From Bradyrhizobium guangxiense (GTDB lineage: Bacteria > Pseudomonadota > Alphaproteobacteria > Rhizobiales > Xanthobacteraceae), in assembly GCF_004114915.1 (NCBI RefSeq), contig NZ_CP022219.1, forward strand, positions 124,001 to 188,000: DNA of 64,000 nucleotides. Direction: 5' to 3'. A model generated the notes under the pieces. It was given only the letters and a program-made list of their open reading frames with translations. It did not search any database and was not told the DNA's origin. Each line of letters opens with the position of its first letter. Position 1 is the first letter of the stretch. This document shows positions 17,474 through 26,451 of this stretch, in pieces. The translations under genes and the position numbers were made by a program.

Positions 17474-19026
17474 ACATAACGCACGGACTGCGCAGGGCGC
17501 TGCAAATCAATCCGAATGGGATGGCCACCGTCTATGGCCGGCGACGCCGGAGCTGGGGCGAGCTCGGCGAACGCGTTGCGAGGCTCGCCGGCGGCCTGCG
17601 CACGCGCGGCGTCGGGGGCGGCGACCGTGTTGCGGTGCTATCCTTCAACTCGGACCGCTATCTCGAGCTCTATCTGGCAACCGGTTGGGCGGGCGGCGTG
17701 ATTGTGCCGCTCAACATCCGCTGGAGCGCTCTGGAAAACGAGGATGCGCTCCACGACTGCCGCGCCTTCGCTCTCCTGGTCGACAAGGCCTTTGCGCAGG
17801 TTGGTGCGCAGCTCGCGGGCGCCATTCCGGGGCTGAAGCTGATCTATGCCGACGACGGCGAAGTGCCGGCCGGAATGGAGAGCTATGAGGATCTGATCGC
17901 CGGCAGCGCTCCGGTGGCGGATGCCATGCGCAAGGGCGAGGATCTCGCCGGCATCTTCTACACCGGCGGCACCACCGGGCGCTCCAAGGGTGTGATGCTC
18001 AGCCACCAGAACCTGATGGCCAATGCGCTCAACGCGCTGGGCGAAGGGCTGTTTCCGGCGAGCACGACCTATCTGCACGCGGCGCCGATGTTTCATCTCG
18101 CCAACGGTGCGGCGATGTATTCGCTGCTGCTCTCCGGCGGCTCGAACGTGATCGTTCAGGGCTTCACGCCCGAAGGCGTGATGGCCGCGATGCAGAACGA
18201 GCGGGTCACCGACGTGCTGCTGGTGCCCACGATGATCCAGATGCTGGTCGATCACCCCGCGATCGGCAATTACGACCTGTCTTCGCTTCAGCACATCATC
18301 TACGGGGCCTCGCCGATCAGCGAGGCGGTGCTCGACCGTGCCGCGCGCGCACTGCCGCATGTCCGTTTCACCCAGGCCTACGGCATGACCGAATTGTCGC
18401 CGATCGCGACGCTGCTGCATGCCGGCGAGCATGTCGGGGAGGGGCGCAGAAAGGGTCGTCATCGCGGTGCTGGCCGCGCCACGCTCGGTTGCGAGGTGCG
18501 AATCGTCGACGAATACGATCAACCCGTGCCGACGGGCGCTGTCGGCGAGATCGTGGTGCGCGGCGACACCGTGATGATGGGCTATTGGGAGCGGCCGGAG
18601 GAGACGGCGCGGGCCGTCGTCGACGGCTGGATGCATACAGGCGATGGCGGCTACATGGACGAGGACGGGTTCATCTATGTCGTCGACCGCGTGAAGGACA
18701 TGATCATCTCCGGCGGCGAGAACGTGTACTCGGTCGAGGTCGAGAACGCGCTGGCGCAGCATCCGTCGGTGCTGCAATGCGCGGTCATCGGAATTCCCAA
18801 TGAGCGATGGGGAGAGCAGGTCCATGCCGTCGTGGTCAAACGCAGCGGCGTGGAGATATCGGCCGACGAACTGATCGAGTTCACGAAGACGTTAATCGCC
18901 GGTTACAAATGTCCGCGCAGCATCGAGATCACCGAGACACCGTTGCCGTTGTCCGGCGCCGGCAAGGTGCTGAAGCGCGAACTGCGCCGCCCGTTCTGGG
19001 AAGGTCGGGAACGGCGAGTCAGCTGA
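17470..19026 (+). CDS. Long/medium-chain acyl-CoA synthetase (ANL family)
   Basis: A 518-residue ligase with ATP loop YTGGTTGRSKG at 164-174, the AYGMTE motif near 300, the GWMHTGDGGYMDEDGF motif near 380 and catalytic lysine GAGKVLKRELR near 500. An insertion REG-like stretch (GRRKGRHRGAGRA) at about 325-338 is more basic than usual. GGGAGGAGGA precedes the ATG. It is translationally coupled to tetR and faces the thiolase operon, so it probably supplies the acyl-CoA substrate of that operon. Confidence 0.92.
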   Translation: MNITHGLRRALQINPNGMATVYGRRRRSWGELGERVARLAGGLRTRGVGGGDRVAVLSFNSDRYLELYLATGWAGGVIVPLNIRWSALENEDALHDCRAFALLVDKAFAQVGAQLAGAIPGLKLIYADDGEVPAGMESYEDLIAGSAPVADAMRKGEDLAGIFYTGGTTGRSKGVMLSHQNLMANALNALGEGLFPASTTYLHAAPMFHLANGAAMYSLLLSGGSNVIVQGFTPEGVMAAMQNERVTDVLLVPTMIQMLVDHPAIGNYDLSSLQHIIYGASPISEAVLDRAARALPHVRFTQAYGMTELSPIATLLHAGEHVGEGRRKGRHRGAGRATLGCEVRIVDEYDQPVPTGAVGEIVVRGDTVMMGYWERPEETARAVVDGWMHTGDGGYMDEDGFIYVVDRVKDMIISGGENVYSVEVENALAQHPSVLQCAVIGIPNERWGEQVHAVVVKRSGVEISADELIEFTKTLIAGYKCPRSIEITETPLPLSGAGKVLKRELRRPFWEGRERRVS

Positions 19027-19071
19027 GGGTTCCGCGCGTTACGGCATGCGCGCCGACGACGCGTGAGGTTG

Positions 19072-19806
19072 ATGTTTCCAGATCGCGGTCGCGCGAGTAT
19101 CTTTTGCGGGACTCATCGGGAACATCCAATCTTGGTCCAGAGGCGAGAGTTCAAGCTCGACATCGAGCGCATCGGCACGGTCTCGGCGATCCTGACGCAG
19201 CCGGCCGATGCGCGCGCCTGCTACGTCCTCGCGCACGGGGCCGGTGCGGACATGCGACATGCCTTCATGGAGAAGGTCGCGGAGGGCCTCGGCGATCGCG
19301 GCATCGCGGCGTTCCGCTTCAATTTTCCCTACATGGAAGAGAAGAAGGGGCGGCCCGACCAGCCCGTCGTCGCACACGCCGCCATTCGCGCGGCGGTCGC
19401 GGAGGCGGCGCGGCTCTGCCCCGGTCTCAAGCTCGTGGCGGGCGGAAAGTCGTTCGGCGGGCGCATGACCTCGCAGGCGCAGGCCAAGGCCGCCTTGCCC
19501 GATGTCAAAGGCCTCGCCTTCCTCGGCTTTCCCCTGCATGCCACCAAGAAGCCGTCGTCCGAGCGGGCCGAGCATCTCGCCGGAATCACCATCCCCATGC
19601 TGTTCCTGCAAGGCACGCGCGATGGACTTGCCGATCTGAGCTACCTCAGGCCTGTCATCTCGGCGCTCGGGCCGAAGGCGACGCTGCATGAGGTCGAAGG
19701 CGGCGATCACTCCTTCGCGGTGCTGAAGAAGTCCGGCCGGACCAATGAAGACGCGCTCATAGAGGTGCTGGACGTGCTCACAGCCTGGATCGATGGGATC
19801 GCCTGA
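19072..19806 (+). CDS. Alpha/beta hydrolase (KANL3/Tex30-like)
   Basis: The protein of about 244 residues has VLAHGAGADMRH as the first strand-loop, the nucleophile elbow GGKSFGGRM, an acid in QGTRDGLAD and a terminal histidine GGDHSF, so the Ser-Asp-His triad is intact. It matches the Tex30/KANL3 group of uncharacterised hydrolases. The start is uncertain: ATG 19072, GTG 19063 and TTG 19132 (with GGGAAC upstream) are all possible; homologous sequence begins near the TTG. It may be transcribed with the preceding ligase. Confidence 0.85.
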   Translation: MFPDRGRASIFCGTHREHPILVQRREFKLDIERIGTVSAILTQPADARACYVLAHGAGADMRHAFMEKVAEGLGDRGIAAFRFNFPYMEEKKGRPDQPVVAHAAIRAAVAEAARLCPGLKLVAGGKSFGGRMTSQAQAKAALPDVKGLAFLGFPLHATKKPSSERAEHLAGITIPMLFLQGTRDGLADLSYLRPVISALGPKATLHEVEGGDHSFAVLKKSGRTNEDALIEVLDVLTAWIDGIA

Positions 19807-19809
19807 AGC

Positions 19810-20784
19810 TCAGGCCGAATAAAGCCCGTTGTCGCGCGCCTTCTGGATCGCCAGCGCGGCGATCAGGTCGAGTGTCGGTGTCGACAGGCCGGCGGTGCGC
19901 GCGAAGGCTTGGGGCGCCTTAACCAGCACGTCGATCTCCATGGCGCGGCCGAGCTCGTAATCCTGCAGCAGCGACGGCTTGTGGTTGGGCGCGGGGCCGC
20001 TGCGCGTGACGCGCTTGACCTCGGGAATGAAGTGCTGGGCGATCTCGTTGGCCTCGTTCAGCATGCGTGGAATCACCTCCGCGAAGGCGGGGTCGTCGCG
20101 CACGCCGCGCGCGGTCAGGCCGGTGAGCAGGCACAGCACCGATAGCGACATGTTGGTCAGCAGCTTTGACCAGATCGCCTCGCGGATCTCGGCCACCGGC
20201 GGCGATTCCAACCGCGCGTCGTTGAGGACGTTGCGCAGCTTCGTGATCCGCTCGCAATTGCGATCGTCGCATTCGCCGATCAGAAGGCGGTTGCGGTCCG
20301 GGGTGAGGTTCTGCACCACGCCGGGCGCGGTCACCTCGTTGGAGGAGAAGATGACGCCGCCGATGATCCGCTCCTTCGGAATGCAGGCGCGCAGGCGGCC
20401 GCCGGGATCGAGGAAAGAAATGTCGGGCGGTGTCGGGTGGCGCGGCGGCAAGCCGATACCGTACCACCAGGGAACGCCGTTCTGAGCGAACACGATGGCG
20501 GTGTTGTCCTGAAGCAGCGGCTTGATGCTGGACACCAGTCCGGGCAGCGCGGTCGCCTTCAGCGTGGAGATCACGACATCCTGCGGGCCGAGCTGGGCCG
20601 GATCCCCTGACGCGTTCACCTTGGCGGAAACCTCGGAATCGCCGACTCGCAGCTTGAGGCCGTTCGCGCGCACCGCTTCCAGATGCGCACCCCGCATCAC
20701 GCATGATACGTCATGGCCGGCGCGCGCCAGCCGCACCGCGATGTGGCTGCCGACGGCGCCCGCGCCGAAAATGCAGATGCGCAT
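19810..20784 (-). CDS. Ketopantoate reductase family protein
   Basis: A 324-residue reductase: GAGAVG near residues 7-12, the segment NGVPWWYG-like active-site loop near 110 (common in this paralogous group rather than in PanE proper), and the catalytic lysine in IWSKLLTNMSLS near 196. ATG 20784 follows GGGACAGGACGG. It shares a family with the gene at 5.4 kb but the two differ greatly in sequence. Many such paralogues act on other 2-oxo acids, so pantoate synthesis is only one possibility. Confidence 0.87.
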   Translation of the reverse strand: MRICIFGAGAVGSHIAVRLARAGHDVSCVMRGAHLEAVRANGLKLRVGDSEVSAKVNASGDPAQLGPQDVVISTLKATALPGLVSSIKPLLQDNTAIVFAQNGVPWWYGIGLPPRHPTPPDISFLDPGGRLRACIPKERIIGGVIFSSNEVTAPGVVQNLTPDRNRLLIGECDDRNCERITKLRNVLNDARLESPPVAEIREAIWSKLLTNMSLSVLCLLTGLTARGVRDDPAFAEVIPRMLNEANEIAQHFIPEVKRVTRSGPAPNHKPSLLQDYELGRAMEIDVLVKAPQAFARTAGLSTPTLDLIAALAIQKARDNGLYSA

Positions 20785-20936
20785 GATGATTCCGTCCTGT
20801 CCCTTGGTGCCACCGGACGGCAGCATGACACAAGCCGCCATGCGATGGGCGCGACCGCCCCACGCTGGAAAGATATGGATCGGGATGCGCTGCCTCGGTC
20901 ATAGTGCGTGCCAAGCAAATGACCGGAGGATCGCCG

Positions 20937-21740
20937 ATGACTGCCAGCCCCGTCCTGTGGAGCCTCGATGAACGCGGGGTTGCGACCGTCACGTTGAACC
21001 GGCCGGAGGTCAACAATGCCTATGACGGCGCGTTGATCGCGGGCGTGCTCGCGGCCATGGACGATCTCGGCGGGAAGCCCGGCCTTCGCGTCGTGGTGCT
21101 CAAGGGCAACGGTAAGCACTTCCAGGCCGGCGCCGACCTGAAATGGATCAACGGCGTGCGGCCGCAATCGACTGAAGCGAACGAGGCGGCCTCGCGAGCG
21201 ACCTTCGAGGCGGTGCAGCGGCTCAACACGCTGCCGATCCCGACCGTCGCGCTGGTGCAGGGCGGCTGCTTCGGCGGCGGCACCGGCGTCATCGCGGCCT
21301 GCGACGTCGTGATTGCCGCCGACAATGCGCTATTTTCGATCACAGAGGTGCGCTGGGGCCTGACCGCCGCGATCATCATCCCGCAGCTCTGCGACGCCAT
21401 CGGAGTACGGCAGGGGCGCCGCTACGCGCTCACCGGCGAACGCTTCGGCGCCGAGGACGCCCGCCGCATCGGCCTCGTCCACGACGTGGTGCCGCTCGCT
21501 GAACTCGAGGCCGCAGGCGCCAAGGTGGTTGAGCAGCTGCTCGCCAACGGCCCTGAGGCGATGGCCGAAACCAAGCGCCTCGCGCTGGAAAGCTCGTTCG
21601 GCGGCATGGCGGTGGACGACGCCGCCTACATCCGGCTCGTGCAACTGCATTCGCTCAAGCGCCAGAGCGCCGAGGCTGCGGAAGGGCTGGCCTCGTTCGC
21701 CGAGAAGCGTGGGGCGAGGTGGGGCGGCGGAAAGATTTGA
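20937..21740 (+). CDS. Enoyl-CoA hydratase/isomerase, LiuC/AUH-like
   Basis: A 267-residue crotonase. The oxyanion segments are HFQAGADL near 61-68 and CFGGGTGVIAACD near 111-123. The second catalytic glutamate is present (Glu137 in ITEVRWG) while the first position is Gly, a pattern shared with methylglutaconyl-CoA hydratases (LiuC/AUH), whose GLV and ISP-like segments it partly follows. GGAGGA precedes ATG 20937. No leucine-catabolism genes are adjacent, so the substrate is open. Confidence 0.9.
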   Translation: MTASPVLWSLDERGVATVTLNRPEVNNAYDGALIAGVLAAMDDLGGKPGLRVVVLKGNGKHFQAGADLKWINGVRPQSTEANEAASRATFEAVQRLNTLPIPTVALVQGGCFGGGTGVIAACDVVIAADNALFSITEVRWGLTAAIIIPQLCDAIGVRQGRRYALTGERFGAEDARRIGLVHDVVPLAELEAAGAKVVEQLLANGPEAMAETKRLALESSFGGMAVDDAAYIRLVQLHSLKRQSAEAAEGLASFAEKRGARWGGGKI

Positions 21741-21743
21741 TCG

Positions 21744-22016
21744 TCAGCAGCCGCGGCAGATGTTGTTGATGCTGCGATAGACGGCGTCGTCCTCCTGCCG
21801 CATCTGCCGCAGCGTTTCGAGGGTCTTGCCGTCGCTGGCCGGTGCAGCGGGCTTGCGCTTCGCCGCCAGCTCGTCCTCCTGGCGCTTGTAGCAGGCCTCG
21901 CGATCAGGCTTGGTTTGGATGAAGCGGCAATTCTGCTCCACGGCCGAGGTGGCAGTGGTTGAGATCACAAGAACCGTCAGGGCGGGAAGGGCGAATTTCA
22001 AAAGCGTCGAATCCAT
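21744..22016 (-). CDS. Small secreted protein, unknown function
   Basis: A 90-residue protein with a signal peptide (LKFALPALTVLVISTTATSA) and a short, charged helical mature part with three cysteines (NCRF, EACYKR, NNICRGC). It converges with the crotonase gene, only three bases apart. AGAAGGG precedes the ATG. No family recognised. Confidence 0.75.
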   Translation of the reverse strand: MDSTLLKFALPALTVLVISTTATSAVEQNCRFIQTKPDREACYKRQEDELAAKRKPAAPASDGKTLETLRQMRQEDDAVYRSINNICRGC

Positions 22017-22070
22017 GCGCGCCCTTCTGTCAGGTCCGTCATTCCCGGGCAACCGTCTTTTGGCGGGCGT

Positions 22071-22142
22071 GTAGCCCGGATGGAGCGAAGCGCAATCTGG
22101 GGGCCGGCTTCCCTGCATTCCGCTGCGCTCCATGCGGGCTAC
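22071..22142. repeat. Intergenic inverted repeat GTAGCCCG-ATGGAGC
   Basis: A left arm GTAGCCCGGATGGAGC at 22071-22086 pairs with GCTCCATGCGGGCTAC at 22127-22142 with one mismatch, giving a long stem with a 40-base interior. This is a different family from the others in the window; it sits between the small secreted protein and lysR. Confidence 0.75.
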
Positions 22143-22153
22143 GGCACCGCAAT

Positions 22154-23038
22154 TCACAACGACGGTGCGAGTGACGTTTTCAGCAAGGTCAGTAGCGCCT
22201 GCACCGCGGCTGCGTTGCGTCGCCGCTCGGGGATCGCGGCCTTCACCCACAATTCCGGAATCGGAAAGTCGCGCAGCACCGGCTTCAGCCTGCCGTCGCG
22301 CAAGGCATCCGCGACCAGATAATGCGAGATCAGCGCGATGCCGTTGCCGGCAATCGCGCTCTGCGCCAGCACGTGTCCCTCGTTGGAGGAGAGCAGCGGG
22401 CTGACCTGGATGCTGATGCGGCCGCGCGGGCCGTCAAAGACCCATTCCGGGCCGGTCGGCAGAAAGCTGAGGCAGCGATGCTCAACGAGATCGCGCGGAT
22501 GTCTCGGCGTGCCGTGCTTCTTCAAATAGGCGGGCGAGGCGCAGAGCAGCCGCTTCAGCGCGCACAGCGGCTCGTCGACCACGCCGCCGAAGGAGTGCGG
22601 GAAGGCGCCGATAGCGATGTCGAAGCCTTCGGCGACGGGATCGACCGGGCGGTCGATCAGCACGATCTCGAGCTTGAGCTTCGGGTTCTGGGTCTGGAAC
22701 GCGCTGAAGGCGTCGGCGAGCCGCGCCACCGTCAGCGAGGTCGGGGCCTTGATGCGCAGATGATCGACGAGGTCGTGACCCTTCTCGCCCATGCGCGAGA
22801 GCAGATCGGTCGCGTCAGTCACCACGCCGCGCGCACGATGCACGTAGCGCTGCCCGGCTTCGGTCAGCCGCAATTGCCGGGTCGAGCGGTGAAACAGCGG
22901 CGTGCCGATCCGCGCCTCCAACTGCGTGACGCGCTTGGCGACCACCGAGGTCGAGACGTTGAGCTTTCGCGCGGCGGCCGAGAAGCCGGCCGCATCGGCG
23001 GTGGCAAGGAAGGCCTGGAGGTTCACGAGGATGTCCAT
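22154..23038 (-). CDS. LysR-family transcriptional regulator
   Basis: A 294-residue regulator: wHTH at about 5-65 (AFLATADAAGFSAAARKLNVS, then LEARIGTPLFHRSTRQLRLTEAG), and a PBP-like effector domain after 90. Divergent from an FAD oxidoreductase/ABC importer operon with 111 bases between starts; it probably controls that operon. The linker helix and cofactor domain look intact. Confidence 0.93.
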   Translation of the reverse strand: MDILVNLQAFLATADAAGFSAAARKLNVSTSVVAKRVTQLEARIGTPLFHRSTRQLRLTEAGQRYVHRARGVVTDATDLLSRMGEKGHDLVDHLRIKAPTSLTVARLADAFSAFQTQNPKLKLEIVLIDRPVDPVAEGFDIAIGAFPHSFGGVVDEPLCALKRLLCASPAYLKKHGTPRHPRDLVEHRCLSFLPTGPEWVFDGPRGRISIQVSPLLSSNEGHVLAQSAIAGNGIALISHYLVADALRDGRLKPVLRDFPIPELWVKAAIPERRRNAAAVQALLTLLKTSLAPSL

Positions 23039-23045
23039 CTTGACC

Positions 23046-23062
23046 TTTCTCGATTTGCGAAA
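23046..23062. promoter_or_regulatory. Possible LysR-type binding site
   Basis: TTTC-N9-GAAA with a T-N11-A core lies in the divergent lysR/oxidoreductase region, seven bases upstream of the lysR start codon, fitting autoregulation. The match is short, so it may be chance. Confidence 0.3.
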
Positions 23063-23149
23063 GCTGATCGCGTATTTTGGTGGATTGTAGCTCGCTGCGC
23101 GTTAATTCATAGTCGTCCCAAGCAAAGGAAGTTCGGGAGGGGACGCGCC

Positions 23150-24517
23150 ATGCGGGCCATGACGATCGAAGAACCGGCACGACAGGTGCCGCTCTATGGC
23201 GAATACGAAGTCGTCGTGCTCGGCGGCGGGCCGGCCGGCATCATCGCTGCGGCCTCAGCCGCGCGCGCCGGGCGGAAGACGCTGCTGATCGAACGCTACG
23301 GCTTCCTCGGCGGCATGGGCACGGCGGCCGGCGTCACCAATTTCTGCGGCCTGCATGGCAATGTCCATGGCGAGCACCGCCGGCTGGTGCAGGGCATGGC
23401 GTCGGAGCTGCTGGCGCGGATCGACCATCTGAACGGTCTCAACACGCCGCATCTGATCCTCGGCAAGGTGTTCGCCCAGGCCTATGACACAGCGGCCTAC
23501 AAGATCGCGGCCGACGAGCTGCTCGCCAGCCACAAGGTCCACATGCTCTTCCATGCCCTCGGCGCCGGCGTGGTGATGAGCGATGACAGCCGCATCGACG
23601 CGCTTCTGGTCGAGACCAAGGCCGGTCGGCAGGCGGTGCGCGCGGAGATCTTCATCGACTGCTCCGGCGACGGTGACCTCGCGGTCTGGGCCGGTGCGCC
23701 GTTCGAGATCGGCGACGCGCACGGCCATCCGCTTTACCCTTCGATGATGCTCCGCCTCAACGGCATCGATCCCGCCAAGGCGGGCGATGCCTGGCGCACC
23801 ATCCCGCAATTGATGGAACAGGCCATCGCGGCCGGCACGCACACATTTCCGCGGAAAAGCGCGATCGTACGGCCGCAAAAGTCCGGCATCGAATGGCGGG
23901 GGAATTTCACGCAAGTGGCGCGCGAGGACGGCCACGCCATCAATGGCGTCGAGCCCGACGATCTCACCCGCGGCGAGATCGAGGGCCGCAAGCAGGCACT
24001 CGCCGCTTACGAGTTCCTGCGCAGCACCGTGCCGGGCTTCGAAAAGTCCTACATCGTCGATCTGCCGCCGCAGCTCGGCATCCGCGAGACCCGCCGCATC
24101 ACGGGCGGCTACCGGCTCAGCGGCGAGGACGTGCTCGGCTGCGCCTCGTTCGCGGATTCCATCGGCGTCAATGGTTGGCCGATCGAGGCCCATGTGCCCG
24201 GTGATGTCGTCTTCACTTTCCCGCCGATCCCGGAATCCCGGGGCTATAATGAGCTGCCTTACCGGATGCTGGTGCCCGAAGGCGTCGACAATCTCCTGGT
24301 CGCCGGCCGCTGTGCTTCGATGACCCACGAAGGCCAGTCGGCGGCGCGGGTCTCCGGTGCCTGTTTCGTGATGGGCGAGGCAGCCGGTTCCGCCGCCGCG
24401 CTGGCGCTTGCCGGAAACAGGATCCCGCGTGACATCCCCGTTGAAAAATTGCAGGAAACGTTGAAACAACAGGGCGCCTTCGTTGGGCGGGACCAGCCGG
24501 TGCCCGAAGGCCTGTGA
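23150..24517 (+). CDS. FAD-dependent oxidoreductase (FAD_oxidored family)
   Basis: A 455-residue flavoprotein. The dinucleotide motif VVVLGGGPAGIIAAASAARAG is at about 22-41, followed by the RYGFLGGMGTAAGV segment typical of PF12831-like oxidoreductases, a CSGDGDLAVWAG motif near 165 and a C-terminal GVDNLLVAGRCASMTHEG FAD-binding segment near 380. The ATG at 23150 follows GGGAGGGGAC. It starts an apparent operon with a NitT/TauT-type importer, so the imported compound may be its substrate. Confidence 0.9.
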   Translation: MRAMTIEEPARQVPLYGEYEVVVLGGGPAGIIAAASAARAGRKTLLIERYGFLGGMGTAAGVTNFCGLHGNVHGEHRRLVQGMASELLARIDHLNGLNTPHLILGKVFAQAYDTAAYKIAADELLASHKVHMLFHALGAGVVMSDDSRIDALLVETKAGRQAVRAEIFIDCSGDGDLAVWAGAPFEIGDAHGHPLYPSMMLRLNGIDPAKAGDAWRTIPQLMEQAIAAGTHTFPRKSAIVRPQKSGIEWRGNFTQVAREDGHAINGVEPDDLTRGEIEGRKQALAAYEFLRSTVPGFEKSYIVDLPPQLGIRETRRITGGYRLSGEDVLGCASFADSIGVNGWPIEAHVPGDVVFTFPPIPESRGYNELPYRMLVPEGVDNLLVAGRCASMTHEGQSAARVSGACFVMGEAAGSAAALALAGNRIPRDIPVEKLQETLKQQGAFVGRDQPVPEGL

Positions 24518-24565
24518 CGGACTGCTGACAGAACAACCAAAAGAATCACAACGGAGGAAACGGGG

Positions 24566-25570
24566 ATGATCGGGATTGCACGGCTCGCGGCAGCCGGCCT
24601 TTTGGCGATCATGGCGCTGGGTGCAGCCCGGGCCGAGGACGCGCTGAAGGCCAAGATCGGCGTGCTTCGCCTGTCGTCCTCTGCGCCGGTCTTCATTGCG
24701 CAGGACAAGGGCTATTTCCGCGAGGCCGGCCTCGACGTCGAGCTGAAATTCTTCGACGCGGCCCAGCCGATCGCGGTCGCCACCACATCCGGCGACGTCG
24801 ATTTCGGCATCACCGCCTTCACCGCGGGTCTCTATAATCTCGCCGGCAAGGGGACGCTGAAGGTGATCGGTGGCATGAGCCGCGAGAAGGCCGGCTATCC
24901 GCTGATCGGCTATTTCGCCAGCAACAATGCCTATGCGGCCGGGCTGAAGACACCGAAGGACCTCGCCGGCAAGCGCGTGGCGATGACCCAGGTCGGATCG
25001 AGCTTTCACTATTCGCTCGGTCTGCTCGCCGACAAATACGGTTTCAAGCTTGCGGACGTGAAGATCGTGCCGCTGCAGTCGCTGTCGAATGCGGCGGCCG
25101 CGCTCAAGGGCGAGACCGTCGATGCGGCGCTGCTGCCGATCTCGACCGCGCGAAAGCTGATGGACGAGGGCGGCGCGAAGTTCCTGGGCTGGGTCGGCGA
25201 CGAGACGCCGTGGCAGCTGGGCGCGGTGTTTGCATCGCCGAAGACGCTGACCAACAAGGCGCTGGTGACGAAGCTGCTCGGTGCTTTGGCCAAGGCCGAT
25301 CGCGAATATCACGACGTCATCCTCGCCGCGATGAAGGATGGTGTCGCCCCGATCAACGACAGGACCAAACCGCTGCTGGAGATCATCGCCAAGTATACCA
25401 ATCTCCCGGTCGAGCAGGTGGTCGGCAACTGTGCCTATATCGATCCCGACGGCAAGCTCGACGTGAAGAACGTCGACAACCAGATCAAATGGCTGCAGGA
25501 GCAGGGCTTTGCCGACAAGGGCTTTGATGCGAATGCGATCATCGCCAAGGATTTTGTGAAGGCGGATTAA
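24566..25570 (+). CDS. NitT/TauT-family ABC substrate-binding protein
   Basis: A 334-residue periplasmic binding protein with signal peptide (LAAAGLLAIMALGAARAE) and the family's IGVLRLSSSAPVFIAQDKGYFREAGLDVELKFF start. It binds the small molecule imported by the ATPase/permease that follow. GGAGGAAAC precedes the ATG. No ligand can be inferred; relatives bind nitrate, sulfonates, or aromatic carboxylates. Confidence 0.9.
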   Translation: MIGIARLAAAGLLAIMALGAARAEDALKAKIGVLRLSSSAPVFIAQDKGYFREAGLDVELKFFDAAQPIAVATTSGDVDFGITAFTAGLYNLAGKGTLKVIGGMSREKAGYPLIGYFASNNAYAAGLKTPKDLAGKRVAMTQVGSSFHYSLGLLADKYGFKLADVKIVPLQSLSNAAAALKGETVDAALLPISTARKLMDEGGAKFLGWVGDETPWQLGAVFASPKTLTNKALVTKLLGALAKADREYHDVILAAMKDGVAPINDRTKPLLEIIAKYTNLPVEQVVGNCAYIDPDGKLDVKNVDNQIKWLQEQGFADKGFDANAIIAKDFVKAD

Positions 25571-25575
25571 CCTTC

Positions 25576-25653
25576 GTCATTCCGGGGCTCGCGAAGCGAG
25601 AACCCGGAATCTCGAGGTTCCGGGTCTGATCCTTCGGATCATCCCGGAACGAC
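25576..25653. repeat. Intergenic repeat GTCATTCCGGGG family
   Basis: An imperfect dyad starting GTCATTCCGGGGCTCGCGAAGCG and ending CATCCCGGAACGAC, with an inner CCGGAATCTCGAGGTTCCGG hairpin. A close copy lies at 28495-28572. It sits inside the ABC operon, between the binding protein and ATPase genes. Confidence 0.8.
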
Positions 25654-25677
25654 GGAGAACAGGATAGACGAGACAGC

Positions 25678-26451
25678 ATGGACCTGATCGCCAACCACAT
25701 CTCCCATCACTTCGGCGATCTCGCCGTGCTCGACGACGTCTCCTTCACCGTTGGCGCCGGCGAGGTGGTGGCGATCGTCGGGCCGTCGGGCTGCGGCAAG
25801 AGCACGCTGCTGTCGATCCTCGGCGGCCTGTTGCAGCCGACCGCCGGCGCGCCCGAGCTGCGCGGCGCGCCGCCCGCGGACAGTCTCAATCCGCTCACCT
25901 TCGTGTTCCAGGATTTTGCGCTGCTGCCCTGGGCGACAGTCGAGGAGAACGTCGAATTCCCACTGCTGCACACTCAGCTCTCGGCGGCGCGGCGCCGCAC
26001 GCTGGTCGACGACGCCCTGCGCCGCACGGGGCTGACCGATTTTCGCAAGACCTATCCCAAGCAGCTCTCCGGCGGCATGCGCCAGCGCGTCGGCATCTCG
26101 CGCGCGCTCGCGGTCAAGCCCGCCATGCTGTTGATGGACGAGCCGCTGTCGGCGCTGGATTCGCAGACCCGCGAGCTGCTGATGGAGGATTTTGTCCGCC
26201 TGCTGGCCGATGGCGGCATGGGCGCGGTCTATGTCACCCATAATCTCGAAGAGGCCGCGCGGCTCGCCGACCGCATCGTGGTGCTGTCGCGGCGTCCCGG
26301 CCGGATCCGCGAGGTCGTCGCCGTGCCGATGACGCGCGCGGCGCGCGGCGAAGCGGCGGCGCGCGAAAAGCTGCTGGCGCTGCAGAACCAGATCTGGTCG
26401 CTGATCCGCAACGAAGCCATCGATGCCGAGCGCGAGGTCCAGCATGCTTGA
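25678..26451 (+). CDS. ABC transporter ATP-binding protein (NitT/TauT type)
   Basis: A 257-residue ATPase: Walker A GPSGCGKST at 35-43, Q-loop FVFQDFALLPW near 77-87, signature LSGGMRQR near 127-134, Walker B LLMDEPLSALD near 149-159, and H-loop VTHNLEEA. It energises the permease whose start lies eight bases before its stop codon. The upstream gap holds an intergenic repeat, which leaves operon continuity with the binding protein likely but not proven. Confidence 0.95.
   Translation: MDLIANHISHHFGDLAVLDDVSFTVGAGEVVAIVGPSGCGKSTLLSILGGLLQPTAGAPELRGAPPADSLNPLTFVFQDFALLPWATVEENVEFPLLHTQLSAARRRTLVDDALRRTGLTDFRKTYPKQLSGGMRQRVGISRALAVKPAMLLMDEPLSALDSQTRELLMEDFVRLLADGGMGAVYVTHNLEEAARLADRIVVLSRRPGRIREVVAVPMTRAARGEAAAREKLLALQNQIWSLIRNEAIDAEREVQHA

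Noticed and set aside
23255..25312. A 685-residue minus-strand frame
   Set aside because: Antisense to the FAD oxidoreductase and binding-protein genes, with no domain and low-complexity sequence.
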